Below are positions 1 through 6,048 of a stretch of DNA of 11,809 nucleotides, one piece after another. Made by a program: the position numbers and the translations under genes. Every line of letters begins with the position of its first letter. Within the stretch, counting starts at the first letter, position 1. Source of the stretch: a bacterium (GTDB taxonomy: Bacteria; Bacillota_I; Bacilli_A; RF39; UBA660); NCBI GenBank assembly GCA_029007415.1, contig JAQXHT010000004.1, positions 1 to 11,809 on the forward strand, read 5' to 3'. The notes beneath the pieces were generated by a model, which did no database searches, had not been told where the DNA came from, and worked only from the letters and a program-made list of their open reading frames with translations.

Positions 1-225
1 TTTTTGTGTTATTTCATATGCTTCGTCTTCTGTTAATTTTAAGTTATATTTTTTTATAAAAGTTTCTTGAATCAATATAATTAAATTAGATAAATCTTCC
101 TTTTTTATGTCCTTCAAAACTAATAAAAAAGCATCTTCAACTGTGTTATTATTTTCGTAATTATATTCTTTCGAATGTTCCAAAGCCTCTTTTTTATAAT
201 AATCATTTTCAAAATTTAATTTCAT
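1..225 (-). CDS. Hypothetical protein, 3' end beyond window
   Basis: The frame is open from an ATG at 225 down to base 1, giving the first 75 residues of a protein that continues out of the window. The start is well supported: AAGGAGAAG lies about 6 nt before the ATG. The product begins MKLNFENDYYKKEALEHSKE and is rich in Lys, Glu and Asn. It is predicted helical and soluble, with no signal peptide or membrane segment. I do not recognise a family. It lies on the same strand as the transglutaminase operon upstream but is separated from it by a terminator, so it is probably its own transcription unit with a promoter around 290-318. Confidence 0.6.
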   Translation of the reverse strand, partial: MKLNFENDYYKKEALEHSKEYNYENNNTVEDAFLLVLKDIKKEDLSNLIILIQETFIKKYNLKLTEDEAYEITQK

Positions 226-289
226 TTTTATCTTCTCCTTGCAATTAGGTTCTATCTTATTATATCTTATTTTTTCTTATAAAAAAAGT

Positions 290-318
290 TTTACAAAAAC
301 AAAAAAATTATCTGTCAA
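290..318 (-). promoter_or_regulatory. Candidate promoter of the 1-225 gene
   Basis: On the minus strand a perfect -35 TTGACA (313-318) is followed after 17 nt by TGTAAA (290-295), an acceptable -10. The start codon lies about 65 nt downstream. TATAAG and TATAAT hexamers closer to the gene are alternatives. The -10 is imperfect and the DNA is very AT-rich, so the call is tentative. Confidence 0.35.
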
Positions 319-461
319 GTAATATGTGGTAAATTTTTTATTTGCTTTCCTAATTTTATAAATGAAAATTTGTCATCTATATTAATTTTAAATAAAACCA
401 AAATATTTTCTTCATATTCATGTCTTATATCATAAAAATACACACAAACTTTCCGATGCTT
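315..461 (-). pseudogene. Start-less coding remnant of about 48 codons
   Basis: Between the terminator of the operon upstream and the promoter of the next gene, one minus-strand frame stays open from a stop at 462-464 to a TGA at 315-317. Its conceptual product contains YDIRHEYEENILVLFKIN, with ordinary protein-like composition, and ends KNLPHIT. There is no ATG. The only possible start is a GTG at 443, preceded by a weak GGAAAG, which would give 42 residues. An in-frame CGG lies at 453-455. It may be the tail of a lost gene or a chance open frame. No family is recognised. Confidence 0.25.
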
Positions 462-500
462 TCAAAAAATGGAGTTGTAATTTATACTACCACTCCATTT
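461..500 (-). terminator. Rho-independent terminator of the transglutaminase operon
   Basis: A perfect 9-bp inverted repeat (467-475 with 492-500, AAATGGAGT/ACTCCATTT) starts 3 nt after the stop codon of the 504-896 gene. Read on the minus strand it is followed directly by TTTTTT. Stem plus T-run right after a stop is the classic intrinsic terminator arrangement. Confidence 0.85.
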
Positions 501-503
501 GAT

Positions 504-896
504 TTAATTATCTCTTTTTAAATTTCTTCTATATTCTAAAAGTTTTTGCTTTCTTATTTCATTTGATTTTTTTAAATTGTTAATTTGTTTATCATATAAA
601 GCACATAAAGATTTTACTTGTTCTTCTGTAAGTTCTTCCTCTTTTATTTTTCCACAACGATATTGCTTTTGAAGTTTTAACAATTTAGTCTCTTCATTTT
701 CAACATTTTTAATTTCTTCAATAAAAGAGCTTTTATTACTTTTTTGATTATTAATAGTAGTCTTCTCTATAACCTTAGTCGATTCAACATTACTATTTTT
801 TTTACCAAACAAACTTCTAAAAAAATTTTTTATTTTATAAAATATACTATTTTCATTAATTTGTACTAATGATTTATCTTGAGTATTTTCCTTCAT
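504..896 (-). CDS. Small basic coiled-coil protein next to a transglutaminase-like gene
   Basis: A 130-aa lysine-rich protein. Residues 18-35 are short, basic and amphipathic (around FFRSLFGKK); residues 36-70 look disordered; residues 70-130 are strongly helical and charged, likely a coiled coil, with the stretch GKIKEEELTEEQVKSLCALY. There are no membrane segments and only two Cys, too few for a zinc site. The start ATG at 896 has GGAG about 10 nt upstream. It lies 5 nt after the restored end (902) of the transglutaminase frame and is followed at once by a terminator, so the two genes form one operon and their products may work together. Similar helical proteins occur in clostridia as hypotheticals; I know no function. 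Confidence 0.75.
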   Translation of the reverse strand: MKENTQDKSLVQINENSIFYKIKNFFRSLFGKKNSNVESTKVIEKTTINNQKSNKSSFIEEIKNVENEETKLLKLQKQYRCGKIKEEELTEEQVKSLCALYDKQINNLKKSNEIRKQKLLEYRRNLKRDN

Positions 897-901
897 AATA
901 T

Positions 902-1775
902 TTATTCTCCTATACTTTTACCTTCTTTTTGTTGATCTATTAAAGCTTCTGCTTGAGAAATCGTTTTAGCTTCTGCTTCTAAAGCTGATAACTCCTTTTC
1001 TTTTCCGTGCTAAACTTAATTCATTTGTTTTATATTTATTTTTAGCCATATAGTCCAGTGTATAATGCATTTTTCTTCCAGTCAGTGCTGAAATATGTTC
1101 AAATTCAACAGCGTAACCTTCTCGTGGGCTTTCAACTAATGAAGTAAAAACCTGTTCAGGTATTTCTGCAACTATTGGTTGTAGATTATCCTTTGTTCCT
1201 TTAGGAATAGTAGAATCGAATATATAATAATTCCCATCATAAGATACTAAGTTAAATGCATGTGCTTCTTTCTGTGGCTTTTCATCATCTCTTTGTACTT
1301 CTATTCCTGTCTGTTTAAAATATGACTGCAATCCAGGTAACTTTTCAGAAGTATATTTTAATAAATTTTGTGATAACATTGCTCTTTCGACACATGCTGC
1401 TGCATTTTTTCCTTTTAAATCAGATACTTTTCCTCTTTCCAATGAGAACTCTCTCACATCATCTTCTTCTGGATAATTTTCCATTCTACTCCCCATATTA
1501 CTATAATCTCCAAAATATTCTTGAACTGTCTCAGCAACATATCTCATTGCATCTTCAAATTTAATATCCTTTACATTAGATAATTTATTTTCTAATATAT
1601 CATACGCATCTTTTACATCTCCTAATTGAGCATATATAAGATTCATCCCTGATCCTAACAACGCAACTTCATTTTTAAATACTCCATCAAATGTTGATTT
1701 GGGATTTCTAACCCAATTCATAACATATCCAGCAGCTCCAAAAGAATTTGTATTATCTAACTTTAAATTTTCCAT
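902..1775 (-). CDS. Transglutaminase-fold cysteine protein, +1 frameshift at a CGG codon
   Basis: The protein has the Cys-His-Asp triad order of the transglutaminase/cysteine-protease fold. Counted from the ATG at 1775, Cys128 is in the motif AAACVERA, His172 in KEAHAFNL and Asp187 in YYIFDSTIP. There is no signal peptide or membrane segment, so it probably acts in the cytosol on an unknown substrate. I prefer ATG 1775 (GGGAGA 6-7 nt upstream) to the in-frame TTG at 1796, which has no ribosome site. Read straight, the frame ends at 966 with an unnatural tail after codon 257, CGG (1005-1007). Moving +1 there gives a helical end rich in Ala, Glu and Lys (KEKELSALEAEAK...) that stops at 902, five bases before the next gene, for 290 aa. 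Either the frame is recoded or one base is extra (the C, or an A of the nearby A-run). Confidence 0.72.
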
Positions 1776-1856
1776 AACTTTCTCCCAATCTTTCAATTAT
1801 TTTAATTCAAAAAAAACATACTATATATCACTATTTTTTTGATTTTTCTTTTTACT

Positions 1857-2099
1857 CTAATTTGGTATTGTTATTTTATCATTTTCAATTAGACTCTTCA
1901 AGTAATTTTTTCTAAATATTGTTCTTGCACACATTTTTGTTTCAAAATTCATTTTCTTTATTTCTTTTGCTATTACTTCGGGTGATTTTTTATCTTTTTT
2001 TATTGATTTCTCCACGTATTCCTTTAATTCGTAATCATTATCTATTTTTAATTTTGGTCCTTTTGCTTTTAAATAATATTCGTATTTTTGTTGCGCGGG
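1857..2099 (-). pseudogene. IS30-family transposase remnant
   Basis: About 80 codons are open on the minus strand from 2099 to a TAG at 1857-1859, with no start codon. The translation runs AQQKYEYYLKAKGPKLKI, then a segment with SPEVIAKEIKKMNFETKMC and ARTIF. This matches the region before and within the second helical domain of IS30-family transposases, where family members show a GPKLKI-like stretch, then SPxxIA, then IC..TIYNYID. Both the N-terminal HTH and the whole DDE catalytic domain are missing. The 5' side is cut exactly where the inverted repeat of the neighbouring IS1634-like element begins, so insertion or deletion at that junction removed the rest. It is non-functional. Confidence 0.6.
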
Positions 2100-2113
2100 A
2101 GTTTGACAGTTTT
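2099..2113. repeat. Left terminal inverted repeat of the IS1634-type element
   Basis: GAGTTTGACAGTTTT is exactly repeated in inverted orientation at 3249-3263. The outermost G could be flanking sequence; the safe core is 14 bp. Confidence 0.75.
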
Positions 2114-2132
2114 AAAATGAAAAATTCTTTGA

Positions 2133-2158
2133 AAGCATTATAAATGCTTATTTTTTTT
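2133..2158 (+). terminator. Intrinsic terminator inside the IS left end
   Basis: A perfect 7-bp stem (AAGCATT 2133-2139, AATGCTT 2143-2149) with a 3-nt loop is followed by eight T residues at 2151-2158. It lies between the left inverted repeat and the transposase promoter and would stop transcription entering from outside, a common way for insertion sequences to limit transposase made by read-through. Confidence 0.7.
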
Positions 2159-2178
2159 GTCAAATTTTTATTTTTGTC

Positions 2179-2207
2179 TTGCGTGATTTGTCGTGATATG
2201 ATATAAT
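2179..2207 (+). promoter_or_regulatory. Transposase promoter with extended -10
   Basis: TATAAT at 2202-2207 is preceded by TGA, making an extended -10. TTGCGT lies 17 nt upstream at 2179-2184 as a weak -35. The transposase start codon is 30 nt downstream. The spacer holds CGTGAT twice, at 2182-2187 and 2192-2197, one helical turn apart. Confidence 0.55.
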
Positions 2208-2236
2208 CATAAAAACAAATGAAAGGCTTGATACAA

Positions 2237-3298
2237 ATGAGATTAAAAGTAAATAAATCAAAAAATTCAATAAATTATTATATAATAACAGATACAAAAA
2301 CTTCTGAAGGAAAACGCTCAACAAAAATATTCAAAAAACTTGGAAATGAACAAGAAATATTAAAAATTTCAAACGGCATCTCCCCAATTGAATGGGCAAA
2401 AGAACAGGTTAATATTATAAATAAACAAATTGAAGAAAAAAATTTAACGATAACAGCAGAGTTTTCACAGTCAAATATAATTGAAAAAAATAAACAAATA
2501 ACATTCAATTGTGGATATTTATTTTTACAAAATATTTATTATTCTCTAGGACTTGATAAAATTTGTAAAAATATTTCAGAAAAGTATAGAATTAAATATG
2601 ATTTAAATTCAATTTTATCAAATTTAATATATACGAGAATTATAGAGCCATCTTCAAAATTATCTTCTTTTGAAGCATCAAAAAAATTCATAGAACAACC
2701 AAATTATGAATTGCATGATATTTATAGATCACTGGAAGTTATTTCCAGAGAAACAGAATTTATTGAAGCAGAAGTTTATAAAAATAGTTTAGATGTAGTA
2801 AATAGAAATACAAAAATTCTATATTATGATTGTACAAATTACTTCTTTGAAATAGAGCAAGCAGAAGGCTTAAAACAATATGGGCTTTCAAAAGAAAATA
2901 GACCGAATCCAATTGCACAAATGGGCTTATTTATGGATGGTGATGGTTTTCCATTGGCATTTAATGTTAATAGTGGAAATACAAATGAACAAACAACATT
3001 AAAACCATTAGAAAAACAAATTATAAAAGATTTCGAACTTTCAAAGTTTGTAGTATGTACAGATGCAGGACTTGCATCAAATGAAAATAGAAAATTCAAT
3101 AATATACAAAATCGTTCATACATAGTAACACAATCATTAAAGAAAATTAAAGGACATTTACAAGAGTGGGCTTTATCACCAGAAGATTGGCACACAATAA
3201 AAACCGATAAGATAGTATTTAACTATGTTACCGGCTTTTTACTCTTTCAAAACTGTCAAACTCGAGATTGTACTATAAATATTGCTTGTTTTCAATAA
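2237..3298 (+). pseudogene. IS1634-family transposase, C-terminally truncated
   Basis: A DDE transposase of the IS4-superfamily IS1634 group. I start it at ATG 2237, giving MRLKVNKSKNS, the usual opening of this family, with AAAGG about 10 nt before. Acidic residue one is in YYDCTNYFFE (Asp198) and acidic residue two in VVCTDAGLAS (Asp276); the conserved GLSKENRPNP block lies between. Family members are about 500-560 aa and carry the catalytic Glu in the last third. Here the homologous sequence stops after about residue 327 and the remaining codons read through the right inverted repeat into flanking DNA, ending at 3298. Without the Glu it cannot catalyse transposition. The frame up to the deletion is undamaged, so the deletion looks fairly recent. 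Confidence 0.75.
3249..3263. repeat. Right terminal inverted repeat of the IS1634-type element
   Basis: Exact reverse complement of 2099-2113. It lies inside the read-through tail of the truncated transposase frame and 51 bases from the stop codon of the downstream half of chrA, so the element sits just behind that operon. Confidence 0.75.
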
Positions 3299-3313
3299 TA
3301 CAGTACTTTGTAT

Positions 3314-3853
3314 TTAAAAATCAATTTTTAAAAATATTGATAAAATCACGCAAATAATTAAGTAACATACAATAGGAATATTAGTTGTAATAGATAACAA
3401 TAATGTAACAATAAATACTAATAAACATATTTTTGATTTAAGTGTTTTCTTTCCAAAATCAATCATTGAGTTAATAATCATAACACTTATACAAGTTGAA
3501 ACACCTTTTAGAAAATGTTTAATTATCTCATCGTTTAAAAATGTATCTATTGAATAAGAAATAATCAATATTACCAAAAATGGAAAAAAGCAAAAACCTA
3601 AAACAGCAAATACTCCACCCAAAAATCCATCTATTCTATTTCCAATAAAAGCAATTGTATTTACTATAGCTGCACCTGGTCCACATCTACCTATTGTTAT
3701 GGCATCTAAAACATCTTCATTTGTAATTAATTTTCTTTTTGTAACTAATTCATTCTCGAAAATTGGAATCATTGTTACAAGATTTCCAAACATCTGAATT
3801 CCCATTATACTAAACAAATAAAACAATTTAATTAAACTTTTAATCTTTTTCAT
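3314..3853 (-). CDS. chrA: Chromate transporter family protein, half-size (C-type half)
   Basis: This is a 179-aa hydrophobic protein of the short ChrA (CHR) class, in which two separate half proteins replace one long transporter. The family moves chromate or related oxyanions across the membrane; the real substrate here is unknown. The half has the family pattern: an amphipathic start with GIQMFGN (in place of the usual FSFGGG), a loop ending in LITNEDVLDAI, then RCGPGAAIVNT (in place of QMTPGP), and then three to four membrane segments. The start is ATG 3853, with TAGGAG 8 nt before it; the in-frame GTG at 3862 overlaps that site and is less likely. It begins 11 nt after the stop of the N-type half, as expected for an operon making a heterodimer. 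Confidence 0.8.
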   Translation of the reverse strand: MKKIKSLIKLFYLFSIMGIQMFGNLVTMIPIFENELVTKRKLITNEDVLDAITIGRCGPGAAIVNTIAFIGNRIDGFLGGVFAVLGFCFFPFLVILIISYSIDTFLNDEIIKHFLKGVSTCISVMIINSMIDFGKKTLKSKICLLVFIVTLLLSITTNIPIVCYLIICVILSIFLKIDF

Positions 3854-3864
3854 ATAACTCACTC

Positions 3865-4408
3865 CTACATACTAAAACTAAATACTATCCCTATTATTCC
3901 AGACATTACCATATATATTAGTGGATGTAATTTTTTCTTTTTCATACTAAAATAAATAATAATAGCTAAAAGAATAACCTTATAATTTAAATGATTAGAA
4001 TTAGTTAATACTGTATTTTTTATTACTGTAAAACAGCTAACCAATATTGTTGCAAATGTTGATGCTCTTATTAATTTAAGTGCTTTGTTCACTCTTTTAT
4101 TATCTTTAAATTTGTCAAATAATTTATATACAAAGTACATACTAACTATTGCTGGAATCACAAAAGAAATTGTTGCAACAATTGAACCAATTATTCCACC
4201 AACTTTATCTCCAACATAGGTTGCCATATTACATGCAAGTGGTCCGAGGTGTCATTTGTGAAATTGTAATCATTTGATTTACTTCAGTATAATCAAACCA
4301 ATTAGTTTTATCTGCTAATTCAAATATATACGGTAGTGTTGCAAATCCTCCACCAAACGAAAATGCTCCAATTTTAAAAAATTCTAAAACTAAATAAAGA
4401 AATAACAT
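3865..4408 (-). CDS. chrA: Chromate transporter family protein, half-size (N-type half), +1 frameshift at CGG
   Basis: Two overlapping pieces make one short ChrA protein. The first, from ATG 4408 (AAAGGAAG 7 nt upstream; the GTG at 4414 is less likely), carries the hallmark GAFSFGGGFATLP and ITISQMTP. The second carries MATYVGDKVGGIIGSIVA and four or so membrane segments. They meet exactly inside the family's best-known motif, TPGP. At codon 55 the text reads CCT CGG ACC, and reading on leads to a stop eight codons later. Omitting one base (the C at 4246) gives CCT GGA CCA, i.e. Pro-Gly-Pro, followed by LACNMATYVG and a 180-aa protein, the same size as its partner half. Either a CGG-directed +1 shift or a one-base insertion explains this. 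It is second in the group lysR-chrA-chrA. Confidence 0.78.
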
Positions 4409-4468
4409 AAACACACTTCCTTTACTATAACTTTAATTAAATTATAATATCGAAAGTGTGTTATGTTA
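4403..4468. promoter_or_regulatory. Long inverted repeat over the chrA start region, candidate operator or switch
   Basis: TAACATA-A-ACACACTT (4403-4418) is mirrored by AAGTGTGTTATGTTA (4454-4468), giving 15 pairs with one bulged base. The left arm covers the chrA start codon and the bases just after its ribosome site. The 35-bp centre includes, on the minus strand, TATAAT at 4441-4446. It could be a LysR-type binding region placed between regulator and transporter or, if transcription enters from lysR, a hairpin hiding the start codon. Confidence 0.5.
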
Positions 4469-4488
4469 AATATATATTAGTTATTTGT

Positions 4489-5352
4489 TCATAACTTTAA
4501 GTTATACTCTATTACTTTTATAAAATCAGCTAGTTCTTTAAATTTGTTATCTTCAATATAGTAGATTCCAAATTCTGATTTTGGAATATTAATATCGAGT
4601 TGTAATTCTTTTATTTCTTCTTTTTCTAATTCTTCGCTAATATACTCTTTTGTTATAAAACCTATGTTGGAGCTATCCCTTACAAGATTTACCATTGTCG
4701 TTGAATCTACTCTTTTTATTATTGGATTTATATTACTGTCTTTTAATATTTCCAACATTTTTTCTAGTGCTATTGAATTATTTCTTGGAACATATAAAAT
4801 TTTGTTATCTAATACATTTAATTCTTTATGTTTTCCAAAATTGACATTGTTACCACATATAAATATATCTTCTAAATTTCCTAATTTTATGTACTTTATA
4901 TTGGGATTGGATTCATTAAACTTTTTTACTATTACTAAATCTAGTTCTCCATTTTCTAGCTTTTTAAACATTTTCTCTATATTTGAATTCTCTATAATGA
5001 CCTCATTGTCTTTATATATTTTATAGTATTCTAAAATACTTGAACTTAGTAGTTTACTCATTAGAGTATTATATGTTCCAAGTTTTATATTTCTTTTTGT
5101 TTCAAAACTCTTTTCAATTCTTTCCAATTCATCAATAATAGGTTTTAATTGATTATAAAGTTTCTTTCCGTTTTTTGTTAATTCCATATTTTTTCTATTA
5201 AATAGTGTTGTATTAAGCTCATTTTCCAGTTTTTTTATTTGTTTAGAAACTGCAGGTTGTGATATATATAGCTTTTCACTGGCTCTTGTTATGCTTTTTT
5301 CATCTGCTACTAATACAAATAATCTATATAATGTTTCACTTCCAAATTTCAT
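4489..5352 (-). CDS. LysR-family transcriptional regulator
   Basis: A 287-aa protein of normal LysR length. The N-terminal winged helix-turn-helix is textbook: LYRLFVLVADEKSITRASEK, then LYISQPAVSKQIKKLENEL, then LFNRKNMELTKNGKKL (residues 8-68). A linker helix follows, and residues 90-285 form the periplasmic-binding-like effector domain. The start is ATG 5352, with GGAGG 10 nt upstream. It ends in TGA 75-80 nt before the two chrA halves on the same strand, with a long palindrome in between, so it very likely controls them. The effector is unknown. Its own promoter is not obvious, because a terminator of the upstream gene ends only about 20 nt before the start. Confidence 0.92.
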   Translation of the reverse strand: MKFGSETLYRLFVLVADEKSITRASEKLYISQPAVSKQIKKLENELNTTLFNRKNMELTKNGKKLYNQLKPIIDELERIEKSFETKRNIKLGTYNTLMSKLLSSSILEYYKIYKDNEVIIENSNIEKMFKKLENGELDLVIVKKFNESNPNIKYIKLGNLEDIFICGNNVNFGKHKELNVLDNKILYVPRNNSIALEKMLEILKDSNINPIIKRVDSTTMVNLVRDSSNIGFITKEYISEELEKEEIKELQLDINIPKSEFGIYYIEDNKFKELADFIKVIEYNLKL

Positions 5353-5371
5353 ATATTTTTTCCTCCAATAT

Positions 5372-5403
5372 TTATTAAAGAAGCCCCCTAATGGAAGGGG
5401 CTC
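5372..5403 (-). terminator. Intrinsic terminator after the 5432-5932 gene
   Basis: AGCCCC (5382-5387) pairs with GGGGCT (5397-5402). On the minus strand the stem is followed by TCTTT. It lies about 30 nt after the stop codon at 5432. The GC-rich stem stands out against the AT-rich surroundings. The T-run is short, so termination may be partial and feed lysR. Confidence 0.7.
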
Positions 5404-5431
5404 CTTTCTAACCGCTCTGTATATGACAGGT

Positions 5432-5932
5432 TTAATTAGTAAAAAATTCTTCTGATACCTCTGCTACAGCATTTTCATAGGAAAGCAAATATTTACCAAA
5501 TATTCTCCTCATTTCCATTTTAATAGCTACCTCAGTCATACCAGATGTCCAGTTATCGTCTGCCATGTCAAACAGCCCAACATTCTTTCTTAAAGGGAAG
5601 ATTACCCAGATTGCTTCATCCTCAAACATCACCTCTTTAAAGCCATATCTTGCAATATTGCTTTCCAGTCCATCTTCGATTTCTTCTTCGCTGTTCCAAA
5701 ATGCTTTTTTGTAATTGCTAGAGCAAATCGAAACAAAAGTTGCATTGTATCTAGTTCCAACTAAAAGTTGCCGTACTTCTGAGTCACTCTGCAAAGCCTT
5801 GTCAAATGCCTCTTTAATGAACTCTTCTGGTACCATTTCGATAGCTTTAACACAGTTTCTGTACAGTTCCTTGAAGAACATTGCATCTCTGCTGTCAACT
5901 TCAGCAAGTTTCTTAATTTCAGCTAATTTCAT
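5432..5932 (-). CDS. Hypothetical protein of foreign base composition
   Basis: A 166-aa acidic, soluble protein starting MKLAEIKKLAEVDSRDAMFF and holding PEEFIKEAFDKAL, NYKKAFWNSEEEIEDG and VIFPLRKNVGLFDMADDNW. There is no signal peptide, membrane segment or familiar motif, and I do not recognise the family. I start it at ATG 5932 because AGGAGG lies 6 nt upstream; the frame is open a further 25 codons to an ATG at 6007. G+C is near 40 percent, well above its neighbours, and it uses codons such as CGG (codon 54) that the other genes avoid. It has its own promoter and terminator. I infer recent acquisition with an integrative element or plasmid. Confidence 0.7.
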   Translation of the reverse strand: MKLAEIKKLAEVDSRDAMFFKELYRNCVKAIEMVPEEFIKEAFDKALQSDSEVRQLLVGTRYNATFVSICSSNYKKAFWNSEEEIEDGLESNIARYGFKEVMFEDEAIWVIFPLRKNVGLFDMADDNWTSGMTEVAIKMEMRRIFGKYLLSYENAVAEVSEEFFTN

Positions 5933-6007
5933 AATTACCTCCTGCCATATTGGCGATTTCAATGTACTCCACCCTTGCGAGTGCTTCGTGGGGTAATTCC
6001 CACTCAT
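5933..6007 (-). promoter_or_regulatory. GC-rich, hairpin-forming leader of the 5432-5932 gene
   Basis: The 75 nt between the predicted transcription start and ATG 5932 are far richer in G+C than the neighbourhood. They can fold into GTGGG/CCCAC (5995-6005) followed by an ACTC/GAGT hairpin just before the strong ribosome site. The same 75 nt are open in frame with the gene from ATG 6007, so a leaderless longer product of 191 aa is possible. Confidence 0.4.
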
Positions 6008-6013
6008 ACATAG

Positions 6014-6041
6014 ATTATAGCATATTTTATGTAAAATAGTA
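6014..6041 (-). promoter_or_regulatory. Promoter of the 5432-5932 gene (extended -10)
   Basis: On the minus strand TATAAT (6014-6019) is preceded by TGC, an extended -10. A poor -35, TTACTA, lies 17 nt further up (6037-6042 region). The expected start of transcription is at about 6007, which coincides with an in-frame ATG. Confidence 0.5.
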
Positions 6042-6048
6042 AATTTAT

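Larger units (their letters stand above)
2099..3263 (+). mobile_element. Internally deleted IS1634-type insertion sequence
   Basis: The element is bounded by a perfect 15-bp inverted repeat, GAGTTTGACAGTTTT at 2099-2113 and its reverse complement at 3249-3263. Inside are a terminator-like hairpin, a promoter and a transposase gene reading rightwards. The element is about 1.16 kb, against a usual size nearer 1.6-2 kb, because the 3' part of the transposase is gone while the right end is kept. No target-site duplication is visible: the flanks GCGCGG and GAGATT differ. The left side abuts an IS30 remnant. I infer a relic that could only move if a full-length relative supplied transposase. Confidence 0.7.

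Noticed and set aside
1004..1007. Frameshift of the transglutaminase gene explained only by an A-run length error
   Set aside because: Dropping one A of the run also restores the frame, so it cannot be excluded at this site. But the other two frameshifts have no A-run and share only CGGA, so I treat the CGG explanation as the common one and note the ambiguity.
1322..1564. Plus-strand open frame of 80 codons
   Set aside because: Lies antisense inside the transglutaminase gene, with no ribosome site and low-complexity Leu/Phe content.
1919..2143. Plus-strand open frame of 74 codons, Leu/Phe-rich and membrane-like
   Set aside because: It is the antisense of the IS30 remnant and crosses the IS end; the hydrophobic look comes from AT-rich complement of Lys/Glu codons.
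3865..4414. Two separate small genes, 61 aa and 120 aa, in place of one chrA half
   Set aside because: Joined with a one-base change they give the family's QMTPGP...N.ATYVG motif and a length equal to the partner half; neither piece alone makes sense as a transporter.
4664..5026. Plus-strand open frame of 120 codons
   Set aside because: Antisense to the conserved effector domain of the LysR gene; no start signal.
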